A DNA stretch of 64,000 nt from Emticicia sp. BO119 (lineage in GTDB: Bacteria > Bacteroidota > Bacteroidia > Cytophagales > Spirosomataceae). Numbering within the stretch: position 1 is the stretch's first letter; every line of letters begins with the position of its first letter. The stretch spans positions 930,001 to 994,000 of the forward strand of contig NZ_JACETV010000001.1 of the NCBI RefSeq assembly GCF_013912375.1, read 5' to 3'. This document shows positions 35,663-44,552 of the stretch, in pieces. Made by a program: the position numbers and the translations under genes. The notes beneath the pieces were generated by a model, which saw only the letters and a program-made list of their open reading frames with translations, had not been told where the DNA came from and made no database searches.

Positions 35663-37300
35663 ATGAAGAAAATATGCTATTTGATTAGCCTGTTTTTTGC
35701 GTGTAACATGATGGCACAGGCACAGAATAATAATGCATTTGCCGTACAGACTACTATCGAAAACGGTATAATTGAAGGGAATTATGATACCAAGACAGGT
35801 ATTCAGACTTATTTCGGGATACCATTTGCCAAACCACCTGTGGGGAATTTAAGATGGAGAGCGCCCCAACCTGTTGAAAACTGGAAAGGAGTAAAAGAAA
35901 CTAAAAAATTTTCGGCAAGGCCAATGCAGACGGTTGTGTTTGGTGATATGAATTCGCGCTCGAACGGTGTAAGTGAAGATTGCCTTTATCTGAATGTCTG
36001 GACACCTGCCAAACGCAATACTAAAGATTTACCTGTATTGGTATATTTTTTTGGAGGTGGCTTTGTGGCAGGTGATGCCTCTGAACCACGTTATGATGGG
36101 GAAGCAATGGCAAAAAAAGGAATTGTTGCTGTGACAGTAAATTACCGTTTGAATATCTTCGGATTTTTTGCTCATCCTGAACTAAGCGCAGAAGCACCTT
36201 ATAAGGCATCTGGCAATTATGGGTTGTTAGACCAGGCTGCTGCCTTGAAATGGGTTCAGAAAAATATTGCTGCCTTTGGTGGAGACCCTAAAAAGGTAAC
36301 TATAGCCGGAGAATCTGCAGGTTCTATTTCAGTAAGTGCACAAATGGCTTCACCTTTATCAAGAAATTTAATTGCAGGTGCTATCGGTGAAAGCGGCGCA
36401 GGTATCAACCCAACACTTGCCCCTGTACCATTGGCAGAAGCAGAGAAAGTAGGGGCAGAGTTTGCAAAAAATGCTGGTTACCCATCGTTAGCAAAATTAA
36501 GAGCATTAAGCACCCGAGAGGTTTATGAGATTTATAATGAATCAAAAAGATTCGGTTTCCCTACTGTTATCGATGGCTATTTTTATCCTAAAACCATTCC
36601 GCAAATCTTTAATGCCAGAGAGCAGGCACAAGTACCGCTTCTTCTGGGTTGGAACTCGGCCGAAATTCCCGGGGCAGCCTTTATGTTCGGTCAGCCATAT
36701 AAAGATGATGCTTATATAGCCCGTGTGAAAAAAGAATATCCGAATGATTCAGAGGAAGTGCTGAAATTGTATCCGCATGGGTCAGAGAAAGAAATTGAAT
36801 TGTCTGCTACAGCTCTGGCTTCTGACCGTTTCATTGCCTACAGTACATGGAAATGGTTTGATCTGCACCGTAACAATAGTTCTCAGCCTGTTTACAGATA
36901 TTTATATAGCAAAGTGCGTCCGCCGTTGGTTGATCAGACATTGGCATCAGGTTTAGCAGGGGGTACTGTTAAAAAAGATGGTAGTACGCCTAAAGCTCCA
37001 GAACCTGTTGGCGCACCTCATGCCTGCGAGATTGAATACTGTATGGGTAATCTGCATTTGATTAAAGAATATGCCTGGACTGCCGATGACTACAAGGTAT
37101 CTGAAACTATGATGAACTATTTTGCTAATTTTATCAAAACCGGAAACCCGAATGGAGCTAAATTACCTGATTGGCCAGCGGCTAAAGCAGGTGATACAAC
37201 CCCACCGGTGATGATACTAAACGCAGAATCGAAAACAGAAAACGCCAAAGATGATGCACGTTATCTGTTTTTGGATAAGGCTTACGGAAATAATAAATAA
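35663..37300 (+). CDS. type B carboxylesterase/lipase family protein, exported
   Basis: 545 residues with an N-terminal signal peptide (ICYLISLFFACNMMAQAQ). It has the type B carboxylesterase sequence GIPFAKPPVGNLRWRAPQPV, the oxyanion region FFGGGFVAG, the nucleophile GESAG (Ser 218) and the catalytic His region PHACEIEYCMG. It probably hydrolyses esters in the periplasm or outside the cell. It is the first gene of a rightward group with a second, diverged carboxylesterase, an alpha/beta hydrolase, a CitMHS transporter and AtuA-type proteins, so the target ester is likely a carboxylic acid that CitMHS then imports. Confidence 0.92.
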   Translation: MKKICYLISLFFACNMMAQAQNNNAFAVQTTIENGIIEGNYDTKTGIQTYFGIPFAKPPVGNLRWRAPQPVENWKGVKETKKFSARPMQTVVFGDMNSRSNGVSEDCLYLNVWTPAKRNTKDLPVLVYFFGGGFVAGDASEPRYDGEAMAKKGIVAVTVNYRLNIFGFFAHPELSAEAPYKASGNYGLLDQAAALKWVQKNIAAFGGDPKKVTIAGESAGSISVSAQMASPLSRNLIAGAIGESGAGINPTLAPVPLAEAEKVGAEFAKNAGYPSLAKLRALSTREVYEIYNESKRFGFPTVIDGYFYPKTIPQIFNAREQAQVPLLLGWNSAEIPGAAFMFGQPYKDDAYIARVKKEYPNDSEEVLKLYPHGSEKEIELSATALASDRFIAYSTWKWFDLHRNNSSQPVYRYLYSKVRPPLVDQTLASGLAGGTVKKDGSTPKAPEPVGAPHACEIEYCMGNLHLIKEYAWTADDYKVSETMMNYFANFIKTGNPNGAKLPDWPAAKAGDTTPPVMILNAESKTENAKDDARYLFLDKAYGNNK

Positions 37301-37301
37301 A

Positions 37302-37404
37302 ATATCTTGAATTTTGAATCAGCGTGATTTTGCTGAATGCATTTCAGATTGGAATCTTGAATTGATTTGTCTCTCAAAATCAGGTTAACCGAAATTCAAA
37401 TATC
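37302..37404. repeat. imperfect inverted repeat after esterase 1
   Basis: ATATCTTGAATTTT near the left end and GAAATTCAAATAT near the right end form an imperfect dyad, with an inner TGATTTTG/CAAAATCA pair. It fills the gap between the two carboxylesterase genes. Similar gap dyads occur at 39048-39159 and 56871-57048. Confidence 0.4.
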
Positions 37405-37426
37405 ACTCAATATCTATCCTTAAACA

Positions 37427-39031
37427 ATGAAAAAAATTATCATTTCACTATTAGCATTCTACATTACAGCAGGTGCTTCAGCGCAATTACAAACCGGAGA
37501 AGACGTAGCTGTAACTAATACAGATGCCGGTAAAGTCAGAGGCTATGTACATAATAGCATTTACACTTATAAAGGTATCCCATATGCAGAAGCCAAACGT
37601 TTTGAGTCTCCACAAAAACCAAAACCCTGGTCTGGTGTTCGTAGCTCTTTGACTTATGGCCCTGTAGCTCCTTTAATGGTACCAACTACAACTGTTCAAG
37701 ACGAATCAGAATTCGTATTTCATCATGACTGGGGTTATACAAGTGAAGACTGTATGCGCCTTAATGTCTGGACTCCCGGCATTAATGATGGTAAAAAAAG
37801 ACCAGTATTATTCTGGATACACGGGGGTGGTTTTACAGCAGGTTCATCTCAGGAGCTACCCTCTTATGATGGTGAAAACCTGGCGAAGAAAGGCGATGTA
37901 GTGGTAGTATCTATCAATCACCGCCTGAATATCTTAGGCTATCTTGATTTATCAGCTTATGGAGATAAATACAAACAATCGGCAAACCTGAGTATAGTGG
38001 ATATGGTTGCGGCTCTGGAATGGGTAAAAGCGAATGCAGGCAATTTTGGTGGTGACCCTAATAACGTAACTATCTTTGGTCAATCAGGTGGTGGTGCTAA
38101 AGTGAATACCCTGATGGCTACACCGTCAGCCAAAGGATTGTTCCACAAAGCGGTTAATCAGAGTGGGGCATTCCGGACAACACTTTTAGAAAAATCAGAT
38201 ACACAGTTAGTTGGTGTAGAGGTATTGAAAGCCTTAAACATTGAGCCTGGCCAGATTGATAATATACAAAAAGTGGCTTATGCTGACCTGGTAGCAGCGG
38301 GAAATAAGGCTCTGAAAATAGTAGGTGATAAACTGAAAGCCGAAGGCAAAAACTTAGGTGCTTTTGGGGGGCTAAGCTGGGGACCAAGCCGTGATGGTGA
38401 GTTTTTACCTTATCAGTTTACTGACCCACAGGCAGTGGAATTATCTAAAAATATTCCACTATTGATTGGTACGGTTAAAAATGAATTTATGGCTTCATTA
38501 TTCAGCGGAATGTCAAATGCAAGTGCTGATAAGGTAAATGATTTTTTGAAAAACAGATATAAAGATAAAACTGATGCTTACATTGCCGCTGTTAAAAAAG
38601 CATTTCCAAATGATACAAAACCAACTGATTTGATGGATATTGACATGATGTTCCGTCCTGGTGCTGTTACACAAGCTAAAGCTAAATCTTCGGCTGGCGG
38701 AGCACCTGTTTATATGTATCTTTTCGCCTGGCAATCGCCTGTATTAGGAGGGAAGTACAAAGCTCTACACTGCATGGAAATACCTTTTGTATTCAATAAT
38801 ATTGCCCGTTGCGAGGAAATGACAGGTGGCGGCAAAGAGGCCCATGCCTTAGCCGATAAAATGAGTCAATCGTGGATAAACTTTGCCAAAACTGGCAACC
38901 CTAATGCAAATGGTCTACCGAAATGGGAGCCTTACACAGCTGAAAAGGGCGCAACCATGTTTTTTGATAATACAAGTACTATCCGCTACCACCATGATAA
39001 AGAATTATTAGAAGTAGTGGCGCAACCTTAA
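37427..39031 (+). CDS. carboxylesterase family protein 2, exported
   Basis: 534 residues with a signal peptide (MKKIIISLLAFYITAGASAQ). It is a type B carboxylesterase with SEDCMRLNVWTPG, FWIHGGGFTAGS, a nucleophile elbow that reads GQSGGG (Ser 220) instead of the usual GESAG, and HCMEIPFVFNN for the catalytic His. The Glu-to-Gln change at the elbow may alter chemistry or specificity. It is similar in build to the gene 5' of it but clearly diverged, so the two may attack different ester bonds of one substrate. It is followed by the PF20091-like hydrolase after 330 bases. Confidence 0.9.
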   Translation: MKKIIISLLAFYITAGASAQLQTGEDVAVTNTDAGKVRGYVHNSIYTYKGIPYAEAKRFESPQKPKPWSGVRSSLTYGPVAPLMVPTTTVQDESEFVFHHDWGYTSEDCMRLNVWTPGINDGKKRPVLFWIHGGGFTAGSSQELPSYDGENLAKKGDVVVVSINHRLNILGYLDLSAYGDKYKQSANLSIVDMVAALEWVKANAGNFGGDPNNVTIFGQSGGGAKVNTLMATPSAKGLFHKAVNQSGAFRTTLLEKSDTQLVGVEVLKALNIEPGQIDNIQKVAYADLVAAGNKALKIVGDKLKAEGKNLGAFGGLSWGPSRDGEFLPYQFTDPQAVELSKNIPLLIGTVKNEFMASLFSGMSNASADKVNDFLKNRYKDKTDAYIAAVKKAFPNDTKPTDLMDIDMMFRPGAVTQAKAKSSAGGAPVYMYLFAWQSPVLGGKYKALHCMEIPFVFNNIARCEEMTGGGKEAHALADKMSQSWINFAKTGNPNANGLPKWEPYTAEKGATMFFDNTSTIRYHHDKELLEVVAQP

Positions 39032-39358
39032 AAGTAATCTTCAAACTATGATTTACATGATTGAAGGATTTCGCTGATTGTTTGTAAAAGTGAATTGTAA
39101 TATTCAGCATTATCATTTTTGAGTAAAAATCTGATTAGTCATTTAGTCAGGTAAATCATTGTTCAAGATTAAAAACAAAACATATTTCATACGCTTGGTT
39201 GATTAAATATATTTGATGGCTGAACTTATCAGATTCCGTCAATTAATATTTTGGTTTCTTATTCTTCAGCAGATATATTCGCTGATTCATTCTTAAATAA
39301 CTCTCTGCTAATTTTTTGGTCAGAGAGTTATTTGTTACAATCAAACTTTCTTACCCCT
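39032..39358. other. intergenic region with imperfect dyad
   Basis: 327 bases between the second carboxylesterase and the large hydrolase. The only structure I see is the imperfect inverted repeat at 39048-39159. An open frame from 39251 exists, but its first 36 codons do not look coding and a signal peptide starts at 39359. Confidence 0.5.
39048..39159. repeat. imperfect inverted repeat before the large hydrolase gene
   Basis: ATGATTTAC on the left pairs with GTAAATCAT on the right, with a looser continuation inwards. The left arm also carries GATTTCGCTGATT, a word shared in type with the dyad at 56871-57048. Confidence 0.4.
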
Positions 39359-41329
39359 ATGAAAAAAGTACTTCCGATATTAGTATTCCTGTGTCATTGG
39401 GTAGTCTTTAGCGAAGCTAAGATTATCAGAATTGTGATTGATAAGACTGAACCTTATGCCAACGGTAAACTATTTGGTAAAACCGGAAAATATGAACGGT
39501 TAACAGGGAGAGCTTTCGGAGAGGTAAGTCCTACAGATATACACAATGCTATTATACAAGATATTGCATTAGCACCTCTCAACGAGAGAGGAATGGTAGC
39601 ATATGAAATGGAATTTGTACTCTTGAAACCTGTTGACCTAAGCAGGAGCAATCATCTTTTATTTTATAATGTCCCTAATCGTGGTAATATTTTTCCGGCA
39701 GATACTACACTTCTGAAAAGAGGATATATTTATCTGTGGGGAGGTTGGCAAGGAGATATTATTGGTGATAACAAACTGAAAATTAAAGTTCCGATCGCTA
39801 CTGAAAATGGTAAAGAGATTATCGGGAGACTCCACGCTGAACTGATTGTAAGTGAAAATACACCTACGCAAAATCTCAGTGGGGGTGCTTTTAGTGCACA
39901 ATTTCACAAAGCTTATGAAACTGTTTCGTTAGACAACGCAACTGCCATCTTGACCAGACGTATTCATGCTTCTGATGAACCTATCAGAATACCAGATTCG
40001 GACTGGGCTTTTGCTGATTGTAGTAAAGAAGTATTTCCGGGCAAGCCCAGTACCACTCAGGTTTCAGTAAAAGGTGGCTTTACCCCTGATTATATTTACG
40101 AATTAGATTATACAGCCAAAAATCCCCTAATTCTTGGGTTAGGATTTGCTGCAACCCGCGATATTGTGTCTTTTTTCAGATATACTCAACAAGCTGAAAA
40201 TCCATTAGCTAATCAAACTGAAGCAGCTATTGCGGTAGGCGTATCGCAATGTGGTAATTTTCTGCGCAGTTTCCTACATTTAGGTTTCAATGCAGATGAA
40301 GATAATAAACCTGTTTTTGAAGGGATGAATGTACATATAGGCCCAAGAAGAATTACGCTCAATGTTCGGTTCGGTCGTCCAGGTGGCGGAGGTATGCAAC
40401 ACGAAGAAGTGTTTTTTCCGGGTAATGAACCACCATTTACCTGGTCAAGTACTTTAGATCCTCTTTCAGAAATAGAGGGAGGTATTTTAGATGCCTGCCA
40501 GAGGCAGGGTTTTATGCCTAAAATTATGCATACCTTAAGTTCAACAGAATACTGGCAATCCCGTATGTCATTGCGTACTACTGATGTTTATGGTACTACA
40601 GATCTGAGGATACCTGAAAATGTAAGAATTTACTTATTTTCAAGTACTCAGCATACGCCGGCTTTTAACTCAAATATTAATAAACTAACAGGATTCCCAT
40701 CAAACCCGAACTCTTATATGGATTCATGGAGAGCCTTGCAGATAGCTTTAGAACAATGGGTTTTAACCGGGAAGATGCCTCCAAAAAGCATTTATCCTAC
40801 TATAGGTAGCAAAACCTTGGTTAGAGCGAATGAAATCGGTTGGCAAACTATGTTTAATGTGCCTTTCAGAGGTTTGGTGAACGAATTGCAGGTAAGGGAT
40901 TTCGGCCCACAATTTGACGAAAAAATGATGTCAGGTATCGTCGGCGAAAATCCGGTGGTGAAACATGATAAAAAATATACTGTATTAGTGCCAAAAGTAG
41001 ATAAAGATAATAACGAAACAGGTGGTTTAGCTTCTCTTACCTTACGAGTTCCTTTAGGGACTTATACTGGCTGGAGCTTACGCAAAGCTGGTTATGGAGA
41101 AGGCGATCTGGCGGTTTTAGAAGGTATGTATATACCTTTTGCCCGAACAAAAGCTGAGAGACTGGTAAATAGTGATACACGTTTATCTCTGGAGGAACGG
41201 TATCAATCAAATGAAAATTATGTAAAAAAGGTAAAGAAAGCAGCAAAGAGAATGGTGAAACAAAGGTTGATGTTGCCAGAAGATGCGGACCGGGAAATTA
41301 AGAAAGCAGAAAACTTGAAATTGTTTTAA
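39359..41329 (+). CDS. exported alpha/beta hydrolase domain protein (PF20091-like)
   Basis: 656 residues from ATG 39359, where a signal peptide (VLPILVFLCHWVVFSEA) begins. The middle has GVSQCGNFLRSFLHLGF (nucleophile Ser near 295) and the family string FEGMNVHIGPRR, NVRFGRPGGGGMQHEE and STEYWQS, ending DVYGTTDLRIPENVRIYLFSSTQH. These large exported hydrolases are common in Bacteroidetes and Proteobacteria beside esterases and carriers; most lack a known substrate. The stop TAA overlaps an ATG (TAATG) of a short ORF cut by a MITE-like repeat. It belongs to the esterase-transporter cluster. Confidence 0.88.
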   Translation: MKKVLPILVFLCHWVVFSEAKIIRIVIDKTEPYANGKLFGKTGKYERLTGRAFGEVSPTDIHNAIIQDIALAPLNERGMVAYEMEFVLLKPVDLSRSNHLLFYNVPNRGNIFPADTTLLKRGYIYLWGGWQGDIIGDNKLKIKVPIATENGKEIIGRLHAELIVSENTPTQNLSGGAFSAQFHKAYETVSLDNATAILTRRIHASDEPIRIPDSDWAFADCSKEVFPGKPSTTQVSVKGGFTPDYIYELDYTAKNPLILGLGFAATRDIVSFFRYTQQAENPLANQTEAAIAVGVSQCGNFLRSFLHLGFNADEDNKPVFEGMNVHIGPRRITLNVRFGRPGGGGMQHEEVFFPGNEPPFTWSSTLDPLSEIEGGILDACQRQGFMPKIMHTLSSTEYWQSRMSLRTTDVYGTTDLRIPENVRIYLFSSTQHTPAFNSNINKLTGFPSNPNSYMDSWRALQIALEQWVLTGKMPPKSIYPTIGSKTLVRANEIGWQTMFNVPFRGLVNELQVRDFGPQFDEKMMSGIVGENPVVKHDKKYTVLVPKVDKDNNETGGLASLTLRVPLGTYTGWSLRKAGYGEGDLAVLEGMYIPFARTKAERLVNSDTRLSLEERYQSNENYVKKVKKAAKRMVKQRLMLPEDADREIKKAENLKLF

Positions 41330-41460
41330 TGCCGGGAATTATTGAGTTGGATGACTGGCCGGATTTTGGCTTCGGCTTCACCACGGAGAACCCTTTTACA
41401 TTTTTGGGTGATACTGAGACAAAGACATTTTCAAAAGATACCTGCCACATTAAAGTCTAA
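41329..41460 (+). CDS. short ORF (43 codons) translationally coupled, cut at a MITE-like repeat
   Basis: The ATG overlaps the stop of the preceding hydrolase (TAATG). The peptide begins MPGIIELDDWPDFGFGF and includes ENPFTFLGDTETKTF; it looks like the start of a real protein rather than random sequence. It ends in TAA, whose last A is the first base of repeat copy C. No coding sequence continues beyond the repeat. It is probably the 5' remnant of a gene damaged by the repeat, or else a small coupled peptide. Confidence 0.4.
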   Translation: MPGIIELDDWPDFGFGFTTENPFTFLGDTETKTFSKDTCHIKV

Positions 41461-41534
41461 GAAACTGTTTGAGTTAATCTTATTGAATGAAAAATCACTC
41501 TTTTTATTTTCAAAATTTAACTTAAACAGTTTCT
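41460..41534 (+). repeat. 75-bp MITE-like repeat, copy C
   Basis: Terminal inverted repeats AGAAACTGTTTGAGTTAA and TTAACTTAAACAGTTTCT have one mismatch. The inside is the complement of copy A. The left end again contributes the last base of a TAA stop, here for the short ORF at 41329. Confidence 0.85.
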
Positions 41535-41574
41535 AAAAGAATAATTTTTATTAACCTAATTTTAAAACCTTACT

Positions 41575-42870
41575 ATGCTTGCCCTTTCAGGATTTGCAAC
41601 CATTATTGTTTTTTTATTTTTAATAATCACAAAAAGGCTGTCGGTTATCACTGCCTTAGTTATCATTCCTATTATGTTCGGACTGATTGCTGGTTTTAAT
41701 CCTAAGGAATTAGGCGAGATGATGCTAACGGGTATCAAACAAGTGGCGCCAACGGGTATTCTGTTAATGTTTGCGGTTTTATATTTTGCAACCATGCTTG
41801 ATGCAGGATTATTTGACCCTGTTATCGCTTTTATTATTCGCTCCGTAAAAGGTGACCCTATGAAAGTTATCATCGGAACGGCTATCCTGACTATGATTGT
41901 GCATTTAGATGGTGATGGTACTGCTACTTTTATGATAGTTCTTTCTGCGTTTCTGCCAATTTATAAACAATTAAAAATAAATCGACTGGTGTTGTCGGGG
42001 ATAGTAGCTCTTAGTGTGGGGCCATTGCATTTAGTTCCCTGGTCGGGTACTTCTGCAAGAGCTATTTCAACACTCAAATCTGATGCAGTACATATATTTA
42101 ATCCTAATATTCCGGCTATTTTTGGAGGTATTATCTGGGTTTTGTTTGTAGCGTATATTCTCGGTAAAAGAGAGCGTAAACGTTTGGGAGTTCTTGATTT
42201 TGAATATAATCATCAAAAAAACCTTACTGATACACAGAAAGAATTAAGAAGGCCCAAACTGATATGGGTTAATGCTATGATGACTATTGCATTGATTATT
42301 ACGCTGATGAAAGGGTGGGTTCCTGCGCCTGTTTTATTCGTAATTGCCAGTATGATTGCCTTGTTAGTGAACTATTTCAAATTATCTGACCAGCAAAAGG
42401 TATTGAAGAGTCATGGAACAAATATATTCATGGTATCGAGTATGATATTTGCCGCAGGTATTTTTTCAGGTATCCTTACGGGTTCTAAAATGATAGAGGC
42501 AATGGCAACTACTTTAGTTTCTTTTATACCTGAGCATCATGCAGGCTGGCTACCTACCCTGACAGCATTGACAAGTATGCCAGCAAGTATGCTTTTTACA
42601 CCTGATGCCTATTATTTTGGGGTAGTGCCTGTTCTGAGTCAAACTGCTACCCAATTTGGTATTGACCCATTAGAAATTGGTCGGGCAGCTTTGCTTGGAC
42701 AAATGACTGTGGGTTTTCCACTGAGCCCTTTAACTGCATCGACGTTTCTATTAATAGGTTTGTCGGAGGTTGAATTAGGCGAGCATCAGAAATTTATCTT
42801 TAAATGGGCGTGGGGCACTACGATTGTAATGACTATTGTTGCTTTATTGACGGGTTCATTGCATATTTAA
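41575..42870 (+). CDS. CitMHS family carboxylate:H+ (divalent metal) symporter
   Basis: 431 residues with about 11-12 membrane helices. Family landmarks are MIVHLDGDGTATFMIV near residue 105, GPLHLVPWSGTSARA near 140, FTPDAYYFGVVPVLSQTA and GFPLSPLTASTFLLIGLSEV. CitMHS carriers import citrate or related di- and tricarboxylates in complex with Mg2+ or Ca2+. Here it lies downstream of three exported ester hydrolases and 10 bases before an AtuA-type gene, so it probably takes up the freed acid. The exact acid is unknown. Confidence 0.93.
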   Translation: MLALSGFATIIVFLFLIITKRLSVITALVIIPIMFGLIAGFNPKELGEMMLTGIKQVAPTGILLMFAVLYFATMLDAGLFDPVIAFIIRSVKGDPMKVIIGTAILTMIVHLDGDGTATFMIVLSAFLPIYKQLKINRLVLSGIVALSVGPLHLVPWSGTSARAISTLKSDAVHIFNPNIPAIFGGIIWVLFVAYILGKRERKRLGVLDFEYNHQKNLTDTQKELRRPKLIWVNAMMTIALIITLMKGWVPAPVLFVIASMIALLVNYFKLSDQQKVLKSHGTNIFMVSSMIFAAGIFSGILTGSKMIEAMATTLVSFIPEHHAGWLPTLTALTSMPASMLFTPDAYYFGVVPVLSQTATQFGIDPLEIGRAALLGQMTVGFPLSPLTASTFLLIGLSEVELGEHQKFIFKWAWGTTIVMTIVALLTGSLHI

Positions 42871-42880
42871 ACAGGTAGCT

Positions 42881-44203
42881 ATGAAACAAAAAATAAGAAT
42901 AGGTTGTGGCGCAGGGTTCTCTGGCGATAGATTGGAGCCTGCTATTGTGCTTGCAGAAAAAGGGGGGCTTAATTATCTGGTGTTGGAATGTCTTGCGGAG
43001 CGCACCATCGCACTGGCACAAAAACGTAAACTTCAAGACCAATCCAAGGGGTATGACCCATTGCTTGAAAGGAGAATTGATAGTCTGTTGCCACTATTGA
43101 TTCAGAACAATATTTGCCTGATTACGAATATGGGTGCGGCCAATCCTATAGCTGGAGCAAAGAAAATCGTAGAAATAGCCCAAAAGAAAGGCTTATCAAT
43201 AAAAGTAGCAGCAGTTTATGGTGATGATGTTTTTGAGTATATCTCTCAAGATACATTGGCTATTGAAACAAGCGAGCCTTTAATACAAAGTGGAGAGTTA
43301 GTTTCTGCCAATGCTTATTTAGGGGTTGAAGGTATTCTATCAGCCTTGCAAGCAGACGCGCAGATTATAATCACAGGCCGTGTCGCCGACCCATCCTTAT
43401 TTCTTGCCCCTATGATACATGAATTTGGTTGGAAGACGGATAATTATGATTTAATGGGCAAAGGAACAGTAATAGGGCATTTATTGGAATGTGCCGGACA
43501 TATCACAGGTGGTTATTTTGCCGACCCTGTGAAAAAGCCAGTGGAGGACATGGATAAGTTGGGTCATCCCTTTGCGGATGTGTTTGAAGATGGATCGGCT
43601 ATTATCAGTAAAGTTGAAGGAACTGGTGGGGTGGTAAATTTACAAACTGCCAAAGAACAGTTGTTGTACGAAGTGATTAATCCGCACGAATACTATACAC
43701 CTGATGTAATCGCTGATTTTACGACAGTTTATCTCAAAGAAATAGGAGAGAACCAGGTACAGGTAACAGGAGGAACCGGTACACCCAAACCACAAGCCTA
43801 TAAAGTAAGCGTTGGCTACAAAGCCTTTTATTTAGGAGAAGGAGAAATTGCCTACGCTGGCGCATCAGCTTTAGAGCGAGCAAAATTAGCTGGAGAAATC
43901 ATTGGAAAAAGACTTAAAAGCCAGTTTCATGATTTAAGAATTGACTATATAGGCAGCAAAGCTATTCACAGAACTAATTTTGGTAACACTGCAATTCCTT
44001 ATGAAATACGATTAAGAGTGGCAGGAAAAGCCAGTAACCCAACTGATGCAGCCTTAGTAGGTGAAGAAGTAGAAGCCCTATACACCAACGGCCCGGCCGG
44101 AGGCGGAGGTGCAAGGAAATATGTAACAGAGGTAATGGGCATAGTATCAACTCTGATAGACAGACAAAATATCCAACCCCAAATACAAGTATTTGAATCT
44201 TAG
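42881..44203 (+). CDS. AtuA family protein (acyclic terpene utilisation, DUF1446)
   Basis: 440 residues. The opening RIGCGAGFSGDRLEPAIVLA and the motifs YLVLECLAERTIALAQ, TNMGAANPIAGA and ITGRVADPSLFLAPMIHEFG identify DUF1446 (PF07287). AtuA was named in citronellol degradation, but the family is broad and its chemistry is not settled. The gene starts 10 bases after the CitMHS gene, so it is in the same operon. A small AtuA-like protein follows after 46 bases; in many genomes the two are separate genes or fused domains. It likely acts on the imported acid or its CoA ester in the cytosol. Confidence 0.88.
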   Translation: MKQKIRIGCGAGFSGDRLEPAIVLAEKGGLNYLVLECLAERTIALAQKRKLQDQSKGYDPLLERRIDSLLPLLIQNNICLITNMGAANPIAGAKKIVEIAQKKGLSIKVAAVYGDDVFEYISQDTLAIETSEPLIQSGELVSANAYLGVEGILSALQADAQIIITGRVADPSLFLAPMIHEFGWKTDNYDLMGKGTVIGHLLECAGHITGGYFADPVKKPVEDMDKLGHPFADVFEDGSAIISKVEGTGGVVNLQTAKEQLLYEVINPHEYYTPDVIADFTTVYLKEIGENQVQVTGGTGTPKPQAYKVSVGYKAFYLGEGEIAYAGASALERAKLAGEIIGKRLKSQFHDLRIDYIGSKAIHRTNFGNTAIPYEIRLRVAGKASNPTDAALVGEEVEALYTNGPAGGGGARKYVTEVMGIVSTLIDRQNIQPQIQVFES

Positions 44204-44249
44204 TTAATCACCATTCACCAATTTGCTATTCATTATTCACAATTGAAAC

Positions 44250-44549
44250 ATGAAACTTTATGAAATAGCTCATAGCCGGGCAGGAGACAAAGGCAATACA
44301 CTTACACTTTCTCTGATTCCATATAAAGAATCTGATTACCCTATGCTTTGCAAAACTGTAACTGCTGAGACTGTTAAAAATCATCTATCCGCGATTGTAT
44401 CAGGTGAAATCATTCGGTATGAATTGCCGAATATTCATTCTCTACTTTTTGTTTGCCATAATGCGCTTTTAGGGGGTGTGACTACTTCACTAGCGATTGA
44501 TACGCATGGGAAGGCTTTGAGTTATGCATTGTTAGAGATGGAGGTCTGA
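44250..44549 (+). CDS. AtuA-like small protein
   Basis: 99 residues with the family opening KLYEIAHSRAGDKGNTLTLS and a central RYELPNIHSLLFVCHNALLGGV. This is the small partner domain that in other bacteria follows or is fused to AtuA. It is cytosolic and lies directly downstream of the AtuA gene. It probably forms a complex with AtuA. The following gene is convergent with a 3-base gap, so this ends the operon. Confidence 0.85.
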   Translation: MKLYEIAHSRAGDKGNTLTLSLIPYKESDYPMLCKTVTAETVKNHLSAIVSGEIIRYELPNIHSLLFVCHNALLGGVTTSLAIDTHGKALSYALLEMEV

Positions 44550-44552
44550 ATC

